The translations under genes and the position numbers were made by a program. This document shows, one piece after another, positions 1 through 8,692 of a DNA stretch of 64,000 nt. This stretch comes from Nodosilinea sp. LEGE 07088 (GTDB lineage: Bacteria; Cyanobacteriota; Cyanobacteriia; Phormidesmidales; Phormidesmidaceae): contig NZ_JADEWX010000016.1 in assembly GCF_015207395.1 (NCBI RefSeq), positions 1 to 64,000 of the forward strand, read 5' to 3'. The notes beneath the pieces were generated by a model that was not told the DNA's origin, searched no databases, and was given only the letters and a program-made list of their open reading frames with translations. The stretch's first letter is position 1. Each line of letters opens with the position of its first letter.

Positions 1-131
1 ATCAGAGACAGCCCTGGGAATAGCCCCGCCCGCCCTGGGTTATCGCTAACTAAATGAGAATTTAACTTTCCCTAGCGACCCCCAAGTCGCTAAACTATCA
101 ATGGAAAAAGGTCATCCCGTCATTTTTAACT

Positions 132-617
132 ATGTCTGTTGTTAGCCAAGTTATTTTGAATGCCGACGACGAGCTCCGCTACCCAACCACCGGCGAGCTC
201 AAGGCCATTGAAGAATTTTTGAAAACCGGTGAGCAGCGCACTCGTATTGCTGCCATCTTGTCTGAAAGTGAGAAAAAGATTGTCGATCAGGCCAGCAAAG
301 AGCTATGGCGACGGCGACCTGACTTTATTGCCCCTGGCGGTAATGCCTACGGCCAAAAGCAGCGTGCCCTCTGTATTCGCGACTATGGCTGGTACCTGCG
401 TCTGGTCACCTACGGCATTTTAGCTGGTGACAAAGACCCCATCGAGAGTATTGGCATTGTCGGCGTGCGCGAAATGTATAACGCCCTCGACGTGCCTGTG
501 CCTGGCATGGCCGAGGCCATTCGCTGCCTCAAAACGGCCTCTCTCAACCTGCTGGCGGATGAAGATCAAGCCGAAGCGGCTCCTTACTTCGACTACATCA
601 TTCAGGCGATGTCGTAG
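132..617 (+). CDS. apcD: Allophycocyanin alpha-B subunit ApcD
   Basis: This is a 161-residue phycobiliprotein. It matches the ApcD minor allophycocyanin of the phycobilisome core, a terminal emitter that passes excitation energy to the photosystems, particularly photosystem I. Cys81, in the context [13 protein letters not shown], is the expected phycocyanobilin attachment site. The length is normal for the family and the ending [10 protein letters not shown] is typical. The ATG start fits the conserved N-terminus MSVVSQVIL. The gene stands alone, away from apcABC, which is usual for apcD, and a strong terminator follows it. It acts on the cytoplasmic face of the thylakoid. Confidence 0.95.
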   Translation: MSVVSQVILNADDELRYPTTGELKAIEEFLKTGEQRTRIAAILSESEKKIVDQASKELWRRRPDFIAPGGNAYGQKQRALCIRDYGWYLRLVTYGILAGDKDPIESIGIVGVREMYNALDVPVPGMAEAIRCLKTASLNLLADEDQAEAAPYFDYIIQAMS

Positions 618-636
618 CTTGATCGGTAAAGCTCTA

Positions 637-672
637 AACCCCCTGCCCTGAGAAGCCGGGGGTTGGTTTTTT
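637..672 (+). terminator. Rho-independent terminator after apcD
   Basis: A 7-bp stem (AACCCCC pairing with GGGGGTT) with a 14-base loop is followed by GG and a run of T. It starts 20 bp after the apcD stop codon. Confidence 0.85.
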
Positions 673-750
673 CTGAGTGAACCCCATAGCCGCCGCGCTG
701 GCTAGATTAGCGGTAGGGATCTAGCGGTGGAGAAATTGCGAGAATAATTA

Positions 751-1443
751 GTGATGCGATCGCGCCCTGACTTGTTATCATCGGGCACGGGCTTCTTGGG
801 GGCAGGGCGAATGTTGATGCGGTTTAACGATGGCTGTAGGGGCGCAGTTCCCATGGATGGGGGCTCTCTGGCGATCGCCCTAAAAGTCGGATCTTTGACG
901 ATGGCAGCCTTGGCCCTTATTGCCCCACCGGGCCTGGCCATTCCTGGGCAGACCGTGAACCTGGCCCAATCCTGGATTCGCAACCATCCCACCCTCAAGC
1001 CTGCCGTCAACGAGCGGCTGACGGTCAATCGCGTAGCTGTCCCAGGCCAGCGATTTACCTTTCAGGCCTCGGTATTCCCCATTGGTGACCTAACGCCTGC
1101 CCCAAACCGTCTCCAGATTCGCACCGAGCGGTTTAGCCTGGCCGACCACGCCAACCCGATTACCTCAGCCCGCCTAGACGAGTCTCTGCGGGCCATCTAC
1201 GGGCAAGAAATCTTTAACGACTATCGCCAAGCCGAGGTGCTCATGCGTTACCCGGCGCGGGGAGCTAGGCCAGATCCTACAGACAATCCTAATTTGGTGC
1301 TGCGGGGTGAAGTGCGCGAGGGTGAACAATTTGCCTACTGGCAAGAGATTGCCTACGATCGCACCGGCACTGCTTACCTCGGTCGTATGGCCGTATTTCT
1401 CAAAGCAGACCTGCCTGCGCTTCAGGCCCAGCTAAATCCCTAG
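751..1443 (+). CDS. Hypothetical secreted protein
   Basis: I do not recognise this 230-residue protein. A hydrophobic stretch around residues 40-65, ending in a small-residue motif before IPGQ, looks like a signal peptide. The real start may therefore be the ATG at 811 or at 853 rather than the GTG/ATG pair at 751/754. The remainder is soluble, without cysteines that would suggest a cofactor. It lies between apcD and the petP-like gene, convergent with the latter and 11 bp from it. A periplasmic or envelope location is inferred from the signal peptide only. Confidence 0.6.
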   Translation: MMRSRPDLLSSGTGFLGAGRMLMRFNDGCRGAVPMDGGSLAIALKVGSLTMAALALIAPPGLAIPGQTVNLAQSWIRNHPTLKPAVNERLTVNRVAVPGQRFTFQASVFPIGDLTPAPNRLQIRTERFSLADHANPITSARLDESLRAIYGQEIFNDYRQAEVLMRYPARGARPDPTDNPNLVLRGEVREGEQFAYWQEIAYDRTGTAYLGRMAVFLKADLPALQAQLNP

Positions 1444-1454
1444 GTTATCTCAGG

Positions 1455-2345
1455 TCAGGTATGCAGCCAGGTGGTAGCCAGAGGCAGCGCCACGGCCAGC
1501 AACCAAGCGAGGCGACCCCATGGGGCGGGGTGGGCTTTAGGCATCGGGTCCGGTGTTATCAAGGCATTGACCCGCTGCTCTAGGCGGCTGAGCAAGAGGG
1601 AATCGCCAAAGCCCACCCAGGGTTCAATATCAGTCCTTAAGGCAGAAGACGGCATCGCTAGAACCATCTGCCGGGCCAGCTTCACTAACAGTTCTGCCAA
1701 CAGCAGCGGATCGCGGGTGCTCGCGGCCTGTTGGTCGGCCCGAATTTCGCGCAGCAGCAAGAGTTCTTCCCACAGGGCGTTGGTGTTGGGTAGCCAGAAG
1801 GCAAACCGACGGAGCATACCCAGCCCCAAAAACCAGAGGGGGTCGTGGTAGTCGGCGTGGGCCTGTTCATGGGCGAGCATCGCCTGCTGCTCATGGGGAG
1901 TGAGCTGATCGAGCCAGCCCTGGCTGACGAGCAGCGACGATCGCCACAGGCCCACCTGAGCTGCCATGGGCAGGTCGATAGGCACACAACGAGCTCGTTC
2001 ACCCTGGGGTAGAGCGATGGTCGGGTATTGCCGCAGTCGCAGATGGGTGGCGATGGCTCGCCCTAGGGAATAGGCCAGCACGCTGCTACCAAAGAGCAGC
2101 ATTCCCAGGCTCACCCAGCACCCCACCGGGCTGACCGACCAACCCAACATGGTGCCGTGGTGACCCATAGACAACACCGCCCCGGCCACTAGCAAAACCA
2201 TCAGCGGCGGCAGGCAAAAGTTGCTCAGGGCAGATTCCCAGCGGGCCGACCAGGCCCTATGCGGCGATCGCCCCTGAAGGCCCGACCACTGCTGTCGCCA
2301 GGCCACCGCTAGCAGCAGGGTAAGCAAAATCAGGCTGCTGTGCAT
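1455..2345 (-). CDS. petP: M56-family membrane metalloprotease, PetP-like
   Basis: This 296-residue membrane protein has hydrophobic segments at the N-terminus, near residues 45-95 and at the extreme C-terminus. A zinc-protease motif HEQAH sits near residue 160 (context MLAHEQAHADYHDPLW). The architecture is that of BlaR1/M56 proteases lacking the penicillin sensor. Its start overlaps the stop of the BlaI-type gene by one base (TAATG), so the two are translationally coupled. In Synechocystis the equivalent pair PetR/PetP controls the copper-dependent switch between plastocyanin and cytochrome c6, PetP degrading PetR when copper is present. The neighbouring petJ supports the same role here; the symbol is assigned by this context. 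Confidence 0.8.
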   Translation of the reverse strand: MHSSLILLTLLLAVAWRQQWSGLQGRSPHRAWSARWESALSNFCLPPLMVLLVAGAVLSMGHHGTMLGWSVSPVGCWVSLGMLLFGSSVLAYSLGRAIATHLRLRQYPTIALPQGERARCVPIDLPMAAQVGLWRSSLLVSQGWLDQLTPHEQQAMLAHEQAHADYHDPLWFLGLGMLRRFAFWLPNTNALWEELLLLREIRADQQAASTRDPLLLAELLVKLARQMVLAMPSSALRTDIEPWVGFGDSLLLSRLEQRVNALITPDPMPKAHPAPWGRLAWLLAVALPLATTWLHT

Positions 2346-2791
2346 TAGGCATCCTCCCGATGGGGATTGCGCAGGGCGCGCAGGCGATCGGCGATCGCAT
2401 CGAGCTGGTCGAGCTCAGCGGTATCGAGACTGTCGGCAAAGGCGGCCACAATGTCGGGGCTACCAATGGCCAAAAAGTTCTGCAGCTGCTGGTGGGCAGT
2501 CAGCAGCTTGGCCTCCTGTTGGGAAACCGTAGGCTGCCACCGATAAACCTGCCGCCGCTTTCCAGCCTTGGCTTGGTTGACGGTCTCGCGCCGCAGCCAG
2601 CCTTTCTGAGCCAGGCGCTGCAGCACCGTCGTCACCGAGGCCTGGGTCAGCTCGCGATCGGGGTCAGCCAGAATGCAGTCGTGAATGTCTCTGACGGTGG
2701 CCCCACCCTGAGTCCAGATAATGGCCAAAATTTCGGCTTCAAGGGGCCCAAGGGAGAGCTGGTGCGGACGATTGCGAGGCAGAGGGGACAT
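2345..2791 (-). CDS. petR: BlaI/CopY-family transcription factor, PetR-like
   Basis: This 148-residue protein has an N-terminal winged-helix DNA-binding domain (about residues 12-90; LSLGPLEAEILAIIW and TQASVTTVLQRLAQKGWL are typical of the MecI/BlaI fold) and a C-terminal helical dimerisation part. It is the first gene of a two-gene operon with the M56 protease and is divergent from petJ across a 246-bp gap. In Synechocystis PetR represses petE and activates petJ when copper is scarce. The divergent petJ and the inverted 12-bp boxes in the gap fit direct control of petJ, and possibly autoregulation. Confidence 0.82.
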   Translation of the reverse strand: MSPLPRNRPHQLSLGPLEAEILAIIWTQGGATVRDIHDCILADPDRELTQASVTTVLQRLAQKGWLRRETVNQAKAGKRRQVYRWQPTVSQQEAKLLTAHQQLQNFLAIGSPDIVAAFADSLDTAELDQLDAIADRLRALRNPHREDA

Positions 2792-2896
2792 GGGGAGTGG
2801 GTAGAGGAGTCGGTAGGTGAGTAGGGGCGTGAAGCAGGGACAGGTTTTAGTTTAGGGGATGGGGCCAAGGGCTGCCTAGCCTAGTGGCTGACGTAA

Positions 2897-2963
2897 CAAC
2901 TATTCCAGCCCCCTTGCTCCTCTGCTCCCTAGCCAGGCGTAAGTTTGCAGTCTGTAATAGTTG
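2897..2963. promoter_or_regulatory. Inverted 12-bp box pair between petR and petJ, candidate PetR operator
   Basis: CAACTATTCCAG at 2897-2908 recurs as its reverse complement CTGTAATAGTTG at 2952-2963, matching at 11 of 12 positions. The two boxes face each other across 43 bp in the divergent petR/petJ promoter region. That arrangement suits a dimeric BlaI-type regulator. The role is inferred from position and symmetry. Confidence 0.5.
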
Positions 2964-3037
2964 ACGGGCTGTCTTTTGATTGAAATGACATCGGCTCAGA
3001 CAATGCCCAGGAGAGGATTTTTGTCAGTAGAAAGATA

Positions 3038-3370
3038 ATGAAGAAATTTGCTTTGACATTGGTGGCTGCGTTGGTAGCCCTCACTCTGTGGATGGCTCCT
3101 GCGGCTCAAGCGGCGGATGCGGGCCACGGCGGTCAGATCTTTGGCAACAACTGTGCGGCCTGCCACATTGGCGGCGGCAATGTGGTCAACGGGGCCAAGA
3201 CGCTGAAACAAGCTGATTTAGAAAAGTATGACATGGCTTCCCTAGAGGCCATTGTCACCCAGGTCACGAAAGGCAAAAATGCCATGCCCGCCTTTTTGGG
3301 GCGGCTCAGCAACGAAGATATTGCCGATGTGGCAGCCTATGTGCTGAGCCAGGCCGAGCAGGGTTGGTAA
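3038..3370 (+). CDS. petJ: Cytochrome c6 precursor PetJ
   Basis: This is a 110-residue precursor. Residues 1-25 form a signal peptide ending AQA, followed by a mature class I c-type cytochrome. The heme motif C39-A-A-C42-H43 is present, and the downstream [11 protein letters not shown] carries the Met axial ligand. The C-terminus [12 protein letters not shown] is typical of cytochrome c6. The protein carries electrons in the thylakoid lumen from cytochrome b6f to photosystem I when copper is too scarce for plastocyanin. The petR/petP pair lies divergently upstream, and petE is elsewhere in the window. Confidence 0.95.
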   Translation: MKKFALTLVAALVALTLWMAPAAQAADAGHGGQIFGNNCAACHIGGGNVVNGAKTLKQADLEKYDMASLEAIVTQVTKGKNAMPAFLGRLSNEDIADVAAYVLSQAEQGW

Positions 3371-3398
3371 GGGTTAGTCTCGTTTCTCCAGTTCCTAC

Positions 3399-3435
3399 GC
3401 CCCGCTTTCTATTGAGCTAGACGAGTGGGGCTTTC
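3399..3435 (+). terminator. Possible weak terminator after petJ
   Basis: A short GCCCC/GGGGC stem with a long loop is followed by CTTTCT. The stem is short and the T run poor. Confidence 0.3.
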
Positions 3436-3471
3436 TGGCGTTAGTTTTCTGTCGTTAGCGAGGTCGCTCCA

Positions 3472-4254
3472 ATGGGGATTGATCGACTGATAGCGGGTTG
3501 CCTCGGGCTGCTGCTTATCCTGGGCTGGCCGGGTATGGCCCAGGCGGGGCCATTGCAGCCCGATGACGGCGATCGCTGTTTACTAGCAGTTCAGCAGGAG
3601 CGCTATGAGAAGGCGATCGCCTCCTGTAGTCAGGTCATTGAGCAAGAGCCTACCGATGCGGCTGACTATCGCCTCAGTCGGGGGTTGGCCTTTTACCGCA
3701 GCGGCTATTTCGCTGAGGCGATCGCCGACAATACTCAGGTTTTAGCCACCCACCCCGACGACTACCGAGCCTACTACAACCGGGGATTAGTTCACATTGC
3801 CCTGCACGACTTTGCGGCTGCGATCGCCGATTTTGACCAGGCCGCCAAGTTTGCCTCTGAGCCGATGTCTCTCAGCGACATCTACGACGATCGCGGCCTG
3901 GCTAAGCTGATGGCAGCCCAGCCTGAGGCGGCCCTGCGCGACTTTGACCAGGCTCTGGCCTTCAATAGCGACGATACGCGGGCGCTGTTTAACCATGGCT
4001 GCGCCTGTCACCAGCTGGGCCGCGTCAACGATGCCCTAGCCGACCTCAATCAAGTGCTGAATCTAGAGCCTGACCATGCCCGTACCTACTTAAAGCGGGG
4101 AGTGCTGAGGCAGGCGCTGGGCGATCGCACCGGCAGTCTGGCCGATTTGCGCCAGGCCGCCGACTGTGCCCAGGCCCAGGGGCAACCCTACCTACACCAC
4201 TATGTCCTAACCCTGCTCAACGAATGGCAAACCCCCAGCACATTGCTGGGCTAG
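3472..4254 (+). CDS. Secreted TPR-repeat protein
   Basis: The 260-residue product starts with a signal peptide (residues 1-26, ending GMAQAG). About five tetratricopeptide repeats follow from residue 35 to 240; phrases such as YYNRGLVHIALHDFAAAIADFDQA and ALFNHGCACHQLGRVNDALADLNQVL show the W/Y-G-A-F-A pattern. TPR solenoids mediate protein-protein contacts. The partner cannot be read from the sequence. The gene follows petJ by 101 bp and may be read separately. Confidence 0.8.
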   Translation: MGIDRLIAGCLGLLLILGWPGMAQAGPLQPDDGDRCLLAVQQERYEKAIASCSQVIEQEPTDAADYRLSRGLAFYRSGYFAEAIADNTQVLATHPDDYRAYYNRGLVHIALHDFAAAIADFDQAAKFASEPMSLSDIYDDRGLAKLMAAQPEAALRDFDQALAFNSDDTRALFNHGCACHQLGRVNDALADLNQVLNLEPDHARTYLKRGVLRQALGDRTGSLADLRQAADCAQAQGQPYLHHYVLTLLNEWQTPSTLLG

Positions 4255-4296
4255 GTCTACCTGGCCTCAGCCGATTCGTTTTTAGTCCACCCAGTT

Positions 4297-4827
4297 ATGG
4301 CGCTGCTAATGAAACTATTTAATATCCCCACCTCGATGTTCAAGCCGACCCTGGCCCTGCTCACCCTGGCCCTGGCCCTGGGCTGTAGTCACCTCGTCTC
4401 CCGCGCTGACTCAGACCACGGCCATACTCCCAGCCACGATATGGGCGACAGCCACGGTGCGGGCGAGAGTCACAGCAACGAGAGTCACCACCACAGCACC
4501 CTTGAAATTCCGGCGGGTCAGCCAGTGCCAACGGTCACGCTAATGATCTATCCCGACCCAGAGCAGGGGTGGAATCTGGAAGTGCTGACCACTCACTTTA
4601 GCTTTGCCCCAGAGCAAGTAAACCTGGCCAACAGCCCTGGTTCAGGCCATGCCCATCTCTACATCAACGGCGAGAAAATATCGCGCCTCTATGGCCCCTG
4701 GCTACATCTCCCTGAGTTGCCCAGCGGGCAAACTGAAATCACCGTCGGCCTCAATGCCAACGGCCACGAAGCCTTGACCCACAATGGCCAAAAAATAGAA
4801 GCTACCATCGTTGTCGAGGTTCCTTAG
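4297..4827 (+). CDS. His-rich lipoprotein-like protein, possible metal binder
   Basis: This 176-residue protein has an N-terminal hydrophobic segment ending LALALGC, which resembles a lipobox (Cys29) although position -3 is Ala. The true start may be the ATG at 4309 or 4336. Residues 37-67 hold many His, Asp and Ser residues, including HHH. The C-terminal half (about 75-176) is a small beta domain with the motif GHAHLYINGEKISRLYGPW. I have seen similar HAHLY domains in bacterial proteins of unclear function. The His cluster and the nearby copper-switch genes suggest periplasmic copper or zinc binding, but that is inference. Confidence 0.6.
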   Translation: MALLMKLFNIPTSMFKPTLALLTLALALGCSHLVSRADSDHGHTPSHDMGDSHGAGESHSNESHHHSTLEIPAGQPVPTVTLMIYPDPEQGWNLEVLTTHFSFAPEQVNLANSPGSGHAHLYINGEKISRLYGPWLHLPELPSGQTEITVGLNANGHEALTHNGQKIEATIVVEVP

Positions 4828-4889
4828 GGCTACTCTAGAGTCGTCTGGGACTTGAACGAGATCTAGCAGTCCTGAGCCACCTGGCCGAC

Positions 4890-5816
4890 TCAGCTCACCT
4901 GCTCTAACACCCAATCTCTCAGCAGCCCGTTGACCTGGTCGGGCACCTCGTCGTGGGGACAGTGGCCTGCCTGCAAGTAGTGCTCCGTCAGCGTGGGATA
5001 GTGCTGGCGAAACTGGGCCCCCTGCTCGCGGCAGTTCATCCAGGGGTCACCTTCGCCCCAGAGCATGAGCAGAGGGCAGGCGAGCTTTTGTAGGAGTTCA
5101 TCAACCTTTTCCCCCTGGCGCGACTTGAACACCGAGGCAAAGACTTTGGCCGCACCGGGGTCACCGGAGGGGCGGCGAATGTCTTCGATGAGCTGGTCAG
5201 TAATGGCCGATTTATCCAGGTACACCTGTTGCAGGGTGCGGCGAATGGTAGCGGGCTGGCGCACATACTGAAACAGCAGCCAGCTGGGCAACGGCTGCAG
5301 CATCAGCGATTGAATGGCCTTTGCGATCGGGTTGGGGCGTGGCGGCGGGGTCTGGGTCGGCGAAGAAAAGGGCCCGGCGCTGTTGAGCAGCACCAGGCCA
5401 GCGGCAGATTCGGGATGGTTGGCGGCGACGCATAGCGCGGCGTACCCCCCCAGCGAATTGCCCGCCAGCACTGCCGGACGACCGATCACCTCGGTAATGA
5501 ACTCGTGGAGCTGTGCCTGCCACAGGTCGCCACTGTACTGCCAATCGGGCTTGGCCGATCGCCCAAACCCCAGTAGATCGATCGCCCACACCTGAAAGTC
5601 GGCCTGCAGACCCTGGATATTTTTGCGCCAGTGGTCAGTGGAGGCCCCAAAGCCATGCACCAGCAACAGCGGTGGCCGATCATCCTGAACCTCCCCTGCC
5701 ACCACGTAGTGAATGGCCTGGTCTCGCCAGATCCGGTGAGCACTCGGCATACTGACGGTGGGCTGGGGCACAAAGGCAGTGGCGGACATAGTGGTAAACA
5801 GGTGTTTTGTAAACAA
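4890..5816 (-). CDS. Alpha/beta-fold hydrolase
   Basis: This 308-residue protein has the complete alpha/beta hydrolase signature: oxyanion-hole motif HGFGAS, nucleophile elbow GNSLGG (Ser), Asp in WGEGDPW and His in AGHCPHDEVPD. Translation probably starts at the ATG at 5789 (MSATAFVPQP), which removes a short poorly conserved extension. The substrate is unknown. Cyanobacteria have several such hydrolases, some related to plant plastid enzymes that remove phytol or act on esters. The gene is convergent with the His-rich lipoprotein gene. Confidence 0.82.
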   Translation of the reverse strand: MFTKHLFTTMSATAFVPQPTVSMPSAHRIWRDQAIHYVVAGEVQDDRPPLLLVHGFGASTDHWRKNIQGLQADFQVWAIDLLGFGRSAKPDWQYSGDLWQAQLHEFITEVIGRPAVLAGNSLGGYAALCVAANHPESAAGLVLLNSAGPFSSPTQTPPPRPNPIAKAIQSLMLQPLPSWLLFQYVRQPATIRRTLQQVYLDKSAITDQLIEDIRRPSGDPGAAKVFASVFKSRQGEKVDELLQKLACPLLMLWGEGDPWMNCREQGAQFRQHYPTLTEHYLQAGHCPHDEVPDQVNGLLRDWVLEQVS

Positions 5817-5922
5817 ACATTAATGTGATGGTAGCGAATCTTGCCCTCCCATGCCCTCAGAAAGGTGACAAAACAGCGATTTACAGGCATTGTTTCAAGG
5901 GAATGCCTTCAAGCTCAATGCC

Positions 5923-7407
5923 ATGGCCGCTCTATCTCGTCCCCGAAAATCGAAAAACCGTCGCGAATTTTCGAAGTACGATGCTCGCCGCCCCAAAGCG
6001 CCGTGGTTTGCGCGCCTGATGGCGACGGTTGCTCTTGCCAACCTAATTTTGATAATTGGCGATCTGAGCTATATTCCCCTGCGAGATCAGTACCTCAGGT
6101 ACTTGCCAAAGATCACCACCTGGTATGGCGAAACCTTTAAAGGCATTGAGCCCCATCGCTTTACGGCCCACTATCTCAAGACTGTAGACCAGCTCGAAGA
6201 ACAGGTGGCCCAAACCGGCATTACCTCCCCCGCTGCCCAGGCCATTTTAGAGAATTTGCAGGATCAAAGCGAGGCCATGATTGCCGAAGATCCGTTTCAA
6301 ATTGCCAATCGATCGGGCAACTTGGAGCAGATTAAGAATGAAATGCGCGATCGCATCAATGTTGACTCGGCCACCGACGCCTTCACCACCTTTTGGAGCT
6401 ATGACCACATGAACGAGGCGGGTTTCACCCAGGAAATTGCCTTTTTCAATCAGGAAATTCGACCCTTAGTAGAGACCAACTTTTTTCGGCGCATTGCCGT
6501 TCACGGCGGCTTTGTCGATCAGTTTTGGCGCATCGATATCTGGTTTAACCTGCTGTTTGGCCTGGAGCTATTGGCCCGCAGTTTTTATCTCGGTCGCCGC
6601 TACAAAAACTTTACCTGGCGCGACGCCATCCTCTGGCGCTGGTACGATTTGCTGCTGGTCATTCCCTTCAGCGCCCTGCGCTTGCCCTGGCTGGCGCTGG
6701 CGCGTGTGATTCCAGTGGTCATTCGCATTAACCAGTCAAACCTGATCGACCTGGAGCCGATTCAGCGGCGGATTAGCCATTTTGCCATTAGCCAGATCGC
6801 TGTAGAGCTGACCGAAATCGTGGTGCTGCGCATTATTGACCAGATGCAGTCCTTTGTCCGCGAGGGCGGCGTCACTAAGGCCTTGCTCGAACCCAACTCC
6901 CGGCGTTATATCGAGGTCGGTGGCGTGAATGAACTCGAGGTCATTGCTCAGCGACTGGGGGCTTTGACGGTATACAACGTGCTGCCCCAGGTCAAGCCTG
7001 AACTCGATGCCCTGCTCAAACACACCATTACCCAGGCGTTTGATCAGGCCCCGGGCTACCAGGGGTTTCGGCAGATTCCTGGCATTGGCAACCTGCCAGA
7101 TCAGGTGGCGCAACAGGTGGTTGCTCAACTGTCGGCCAATGTCTACGGCGTGGTCAAAGGCTCCCTTGAAGATCACTCTGGGGGTGAGTTAACCCAAGCT
7201 TTGGTGCAAAAACTAGGGGAGACCTTCAAGCTTCAGCTTAAAGAGAACGAAAACGTTGACGAACTTGAGACCCTGGTCATCGACTTTCTGGAAGAAGTTA
7301 AGCTCAACTATGTCAAGCGCCTAGCCGATGCCGACGTCGATCGCCTGATCGAAGAGCGCTACCAGCTCTATAACGTGACCCGGGGCAACACCCCAGGCGA
7401 TCGCTGA
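5923..7407 (+). CDS. Conserved cyanobacterial membrane protein of unknown function
   Basis: The protein has about 494 residues counted from the ATG at 5923; an in-frame TTG at 5890 is the alternative. A basic N-terminus (RPRKSKNRREFSKYDARR) precedes a membrane segment (about residues 33-50). A soluble region follows, then a second hydrophobic block near residues 200-265 that includes IWFNLLFGLELLARSF and LLLVIPFSALRLPWLALA and resembles part of an ion-channel voltage-sensor-like fold. The C-terminal 230 residues are soluble and helical. I do not know a function. Confidence 0.7.
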   Translation: MAALSRPRKSKNRREFSKYDARRPKAPWFARLMATVALANLILIIGDLSYIPLRDQYLRYLPKITTWYGETFKGIEPHRFTAHYLKTVDQLEEQVAQTGITSPAAQAILENLQDQSEAMIAEDPFQIANRSGNLEQIKNEMRDRINVDSATDAFTTFWSYDHMNEAGFTQEIAFFNQEIRPLVETNFFRRIAVHGGFVDQFWRIDIWFNLLFGLELLARSFYLGRRYKNFTWRDAILWRWYDLLLVIPFSALRLPWLALARVIPVVIRINQSNLIDLEPIQRRISHFAISQIAVELTEIVVLRIIDQMQSFVREGGVTKALLEPNSRRYIEVGGVNELEVIAQRLGALTVYNVLPQVKPELDALLKHTITQAFDQAPGYQGFRQIPGIGNLPDQVAQQVVAQLSANVYGVVKGSLEDHSGGELTQALVQKLGETFKLQLKENENVDELETLVIDFLEEVKLNYVKRLADADVDRLIEERYQLYNVTRGNTPGDR

Positions 7408-7418
7408 TGGCGACTATC

Positions 7419-8195
7419 TTAGCTGTCGCCTAAGTCAGCAATGCCTAAAGGCGATGGCACATCGTTCTGGTTCCAAGAAATATCGGGCATGCTGGTCGAG
7501 GCGGCTCGCAGGGCGACTTCCCAATGCTTGCGCATTTTGATCAGATAGGGGTCTCCCGCCTGAAATTGAGCCCGATGGCGCACTTCAAAGCTATTGGTTT
7601 GATACATCGCCATATGAATGGGCGGCCCCACCGACAGATTCGATCGCATGGTTGAATCGATCGAGAGCAGGGCGCATTTGGCGACGGCATCCAGAGAAGC
7701 GTCAAACCCCAGCGTGCGGTCTAAAATCGGCTTGCCGTATTTGGTCTCGCCGATCTGCAAAAACGGGGTTTCGGGAGTGGCCTGAATGCAGTTGCCCTGG
7801 CTATAGACCAAAAAAAGTTCGGGCACTTCCCCCTGCACCTGCCCCCCTAGTAAGAAGCTGCACTGAAAATCAATCTGGTCTTTTTCCAGCCAGAGGCGAT
7901 CGGCTTCCTGTAGCGCCCGAATCTGCTCTCCCAGGTAACGGGCTACGTCGTAGAGGGTCGGCAGGCTGTGGAGATTGTGGTTGCGATCGCGCTTAATGTC
8001 TTGACTGAGCTGGTGCACCACCGCCTGGGTGATCGATAGGTTCCCCGAGGTGCAGAGCAAAATCACCCGCTCGCCCGGCTTCGAAAAATCAAACAGCTTG
8101 CGGTACGACGAAATGTAATCAACTCCGGCGTTGGTTCTAGAGTCTGCCGCCAGCACCAATCCCTCTCGCACCAAAATGCCCAAACAGTATGTCAT
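7419..8195 (-). CDS. Anbu, proteasome-related Ntn hydrolase
   Basis: This 258-residue protein starts MTYCLGILVREGLVLAADSR. After removal of Met the N-terminal Thr becomes residue 1, and Asp17 and Lys32 take the places of the proteasome beta-subunit catalytic residues. SSYRKLF and GNLSITQAVV are typical of Anbu (ancestral beta subunit), which forms a helical ring-like assembly whose substrate is poorly known. No propeptide is seen. In many bacteria Anbu is encoded next to an alpha-E protein, a transglutaminase and an ATP-grasp enzyme; none is nearby here. The gene is 178 bp downstream of psbM, on the same strand and beyond the psbM terminator. Confidence 0.85.
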   Translation of the reverse strand: MTYCLGILVREGLVLAADSRTNAGVDYISSYRKLFDFSKPGERVILLCTSGNLSITQAVVHQLSQDIKRDRNHNLHSLPTLYDVARYLGEQIRALQEADRLWLEKDQIDFQCSFLLGGQVQGEVPELFLVYSQGNCIQATPETPFLQIGETKYGKPILDRTLGFDASLDAVAKCALLSIDSTMRSNLSVGPPIHMAMYQTNSFEVRHRAQFQAGDPYLIKMRKHWEVALRAASTSMPDISWNQNDVPSPLGIADLGDS

Positions 8196-8256
8196 TGGTT
8201 CGATAAAATGTGCGATCGCTGCTGCGGGCGCGACTCAAGACCCATTGCCCAAGGCA

Positions 8257-8284
8257 ATAAAAAAGCGCCGGTGAGCCCAGCGCC
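8257..8284 (-). terminator. Rho-independent terminator after psbM
   Basis: Read on the minus strand, a GCGCTGG/CCGGCGC stem with a five-base loop is followed by TTTTTTATT. It lies about 90 bp beyond the psbM stop codon and before the Anbu gene. Confidence 0.75.
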
Positions 8285-8373
8285 TCAATCCTACACCTAA
8301 TCCCTGTCCGACTGGGCTTACAGAGGTTGGTCAGCGGATTAGTCAAACCCGCCTCGCCCCATCAACTAGCCCC

Positions 8374-8484
8374 TTAGGAGCCCGTCTGTTTGCTGGAGGT
8401 TTGGATGTACAAAATGAGCAAAAAAACCGTCGGTACTAGAACAAAAAGAATGCTGGCTACAAAACCAAGCTTATTGACTTCCAT
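8374..8484 (-). CDS. psbM: Photosystem II reaction centre protein M
   Basis: This 36-residue protein was found by reading the minus strand directly. It starts [14 protein letters not shown] and continues into [18 protein letters not shown], the single membrane helix typical of PsbM. PsbM sits at the photosystem II dimer interface next to D1 and stabilises the dimer. A GAGG sequence lies about nine bases before the ATG. The length matches cyanobacterial PsbM. It is expressed apart from psbB, which lies about 900 bp away on the other strand. Confidence 0.93.
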   Translation of the reverse strand: MEVNKLGFVASILFVLVPTVFLLILYIQTSSKQTGS

Positions 8485-8692
8485 CAGTACTTGCCTCTAC
8501 TCTCATGCCAACAACGTCGCGTCGAACCCTCGTGATGTCAGCGAAACCCTATTTCATAGGCGATTTAGGCCAGATCAAGAGGGAGCCGCATAACCCACAG
8601 ATTCCACCCCTTTAGAATATCACCCTACTCCCGGAAACACCCCATGCCTGCCAGAATCATTCCTGCACCATGGCCTGGCTCTAAACATTGCG

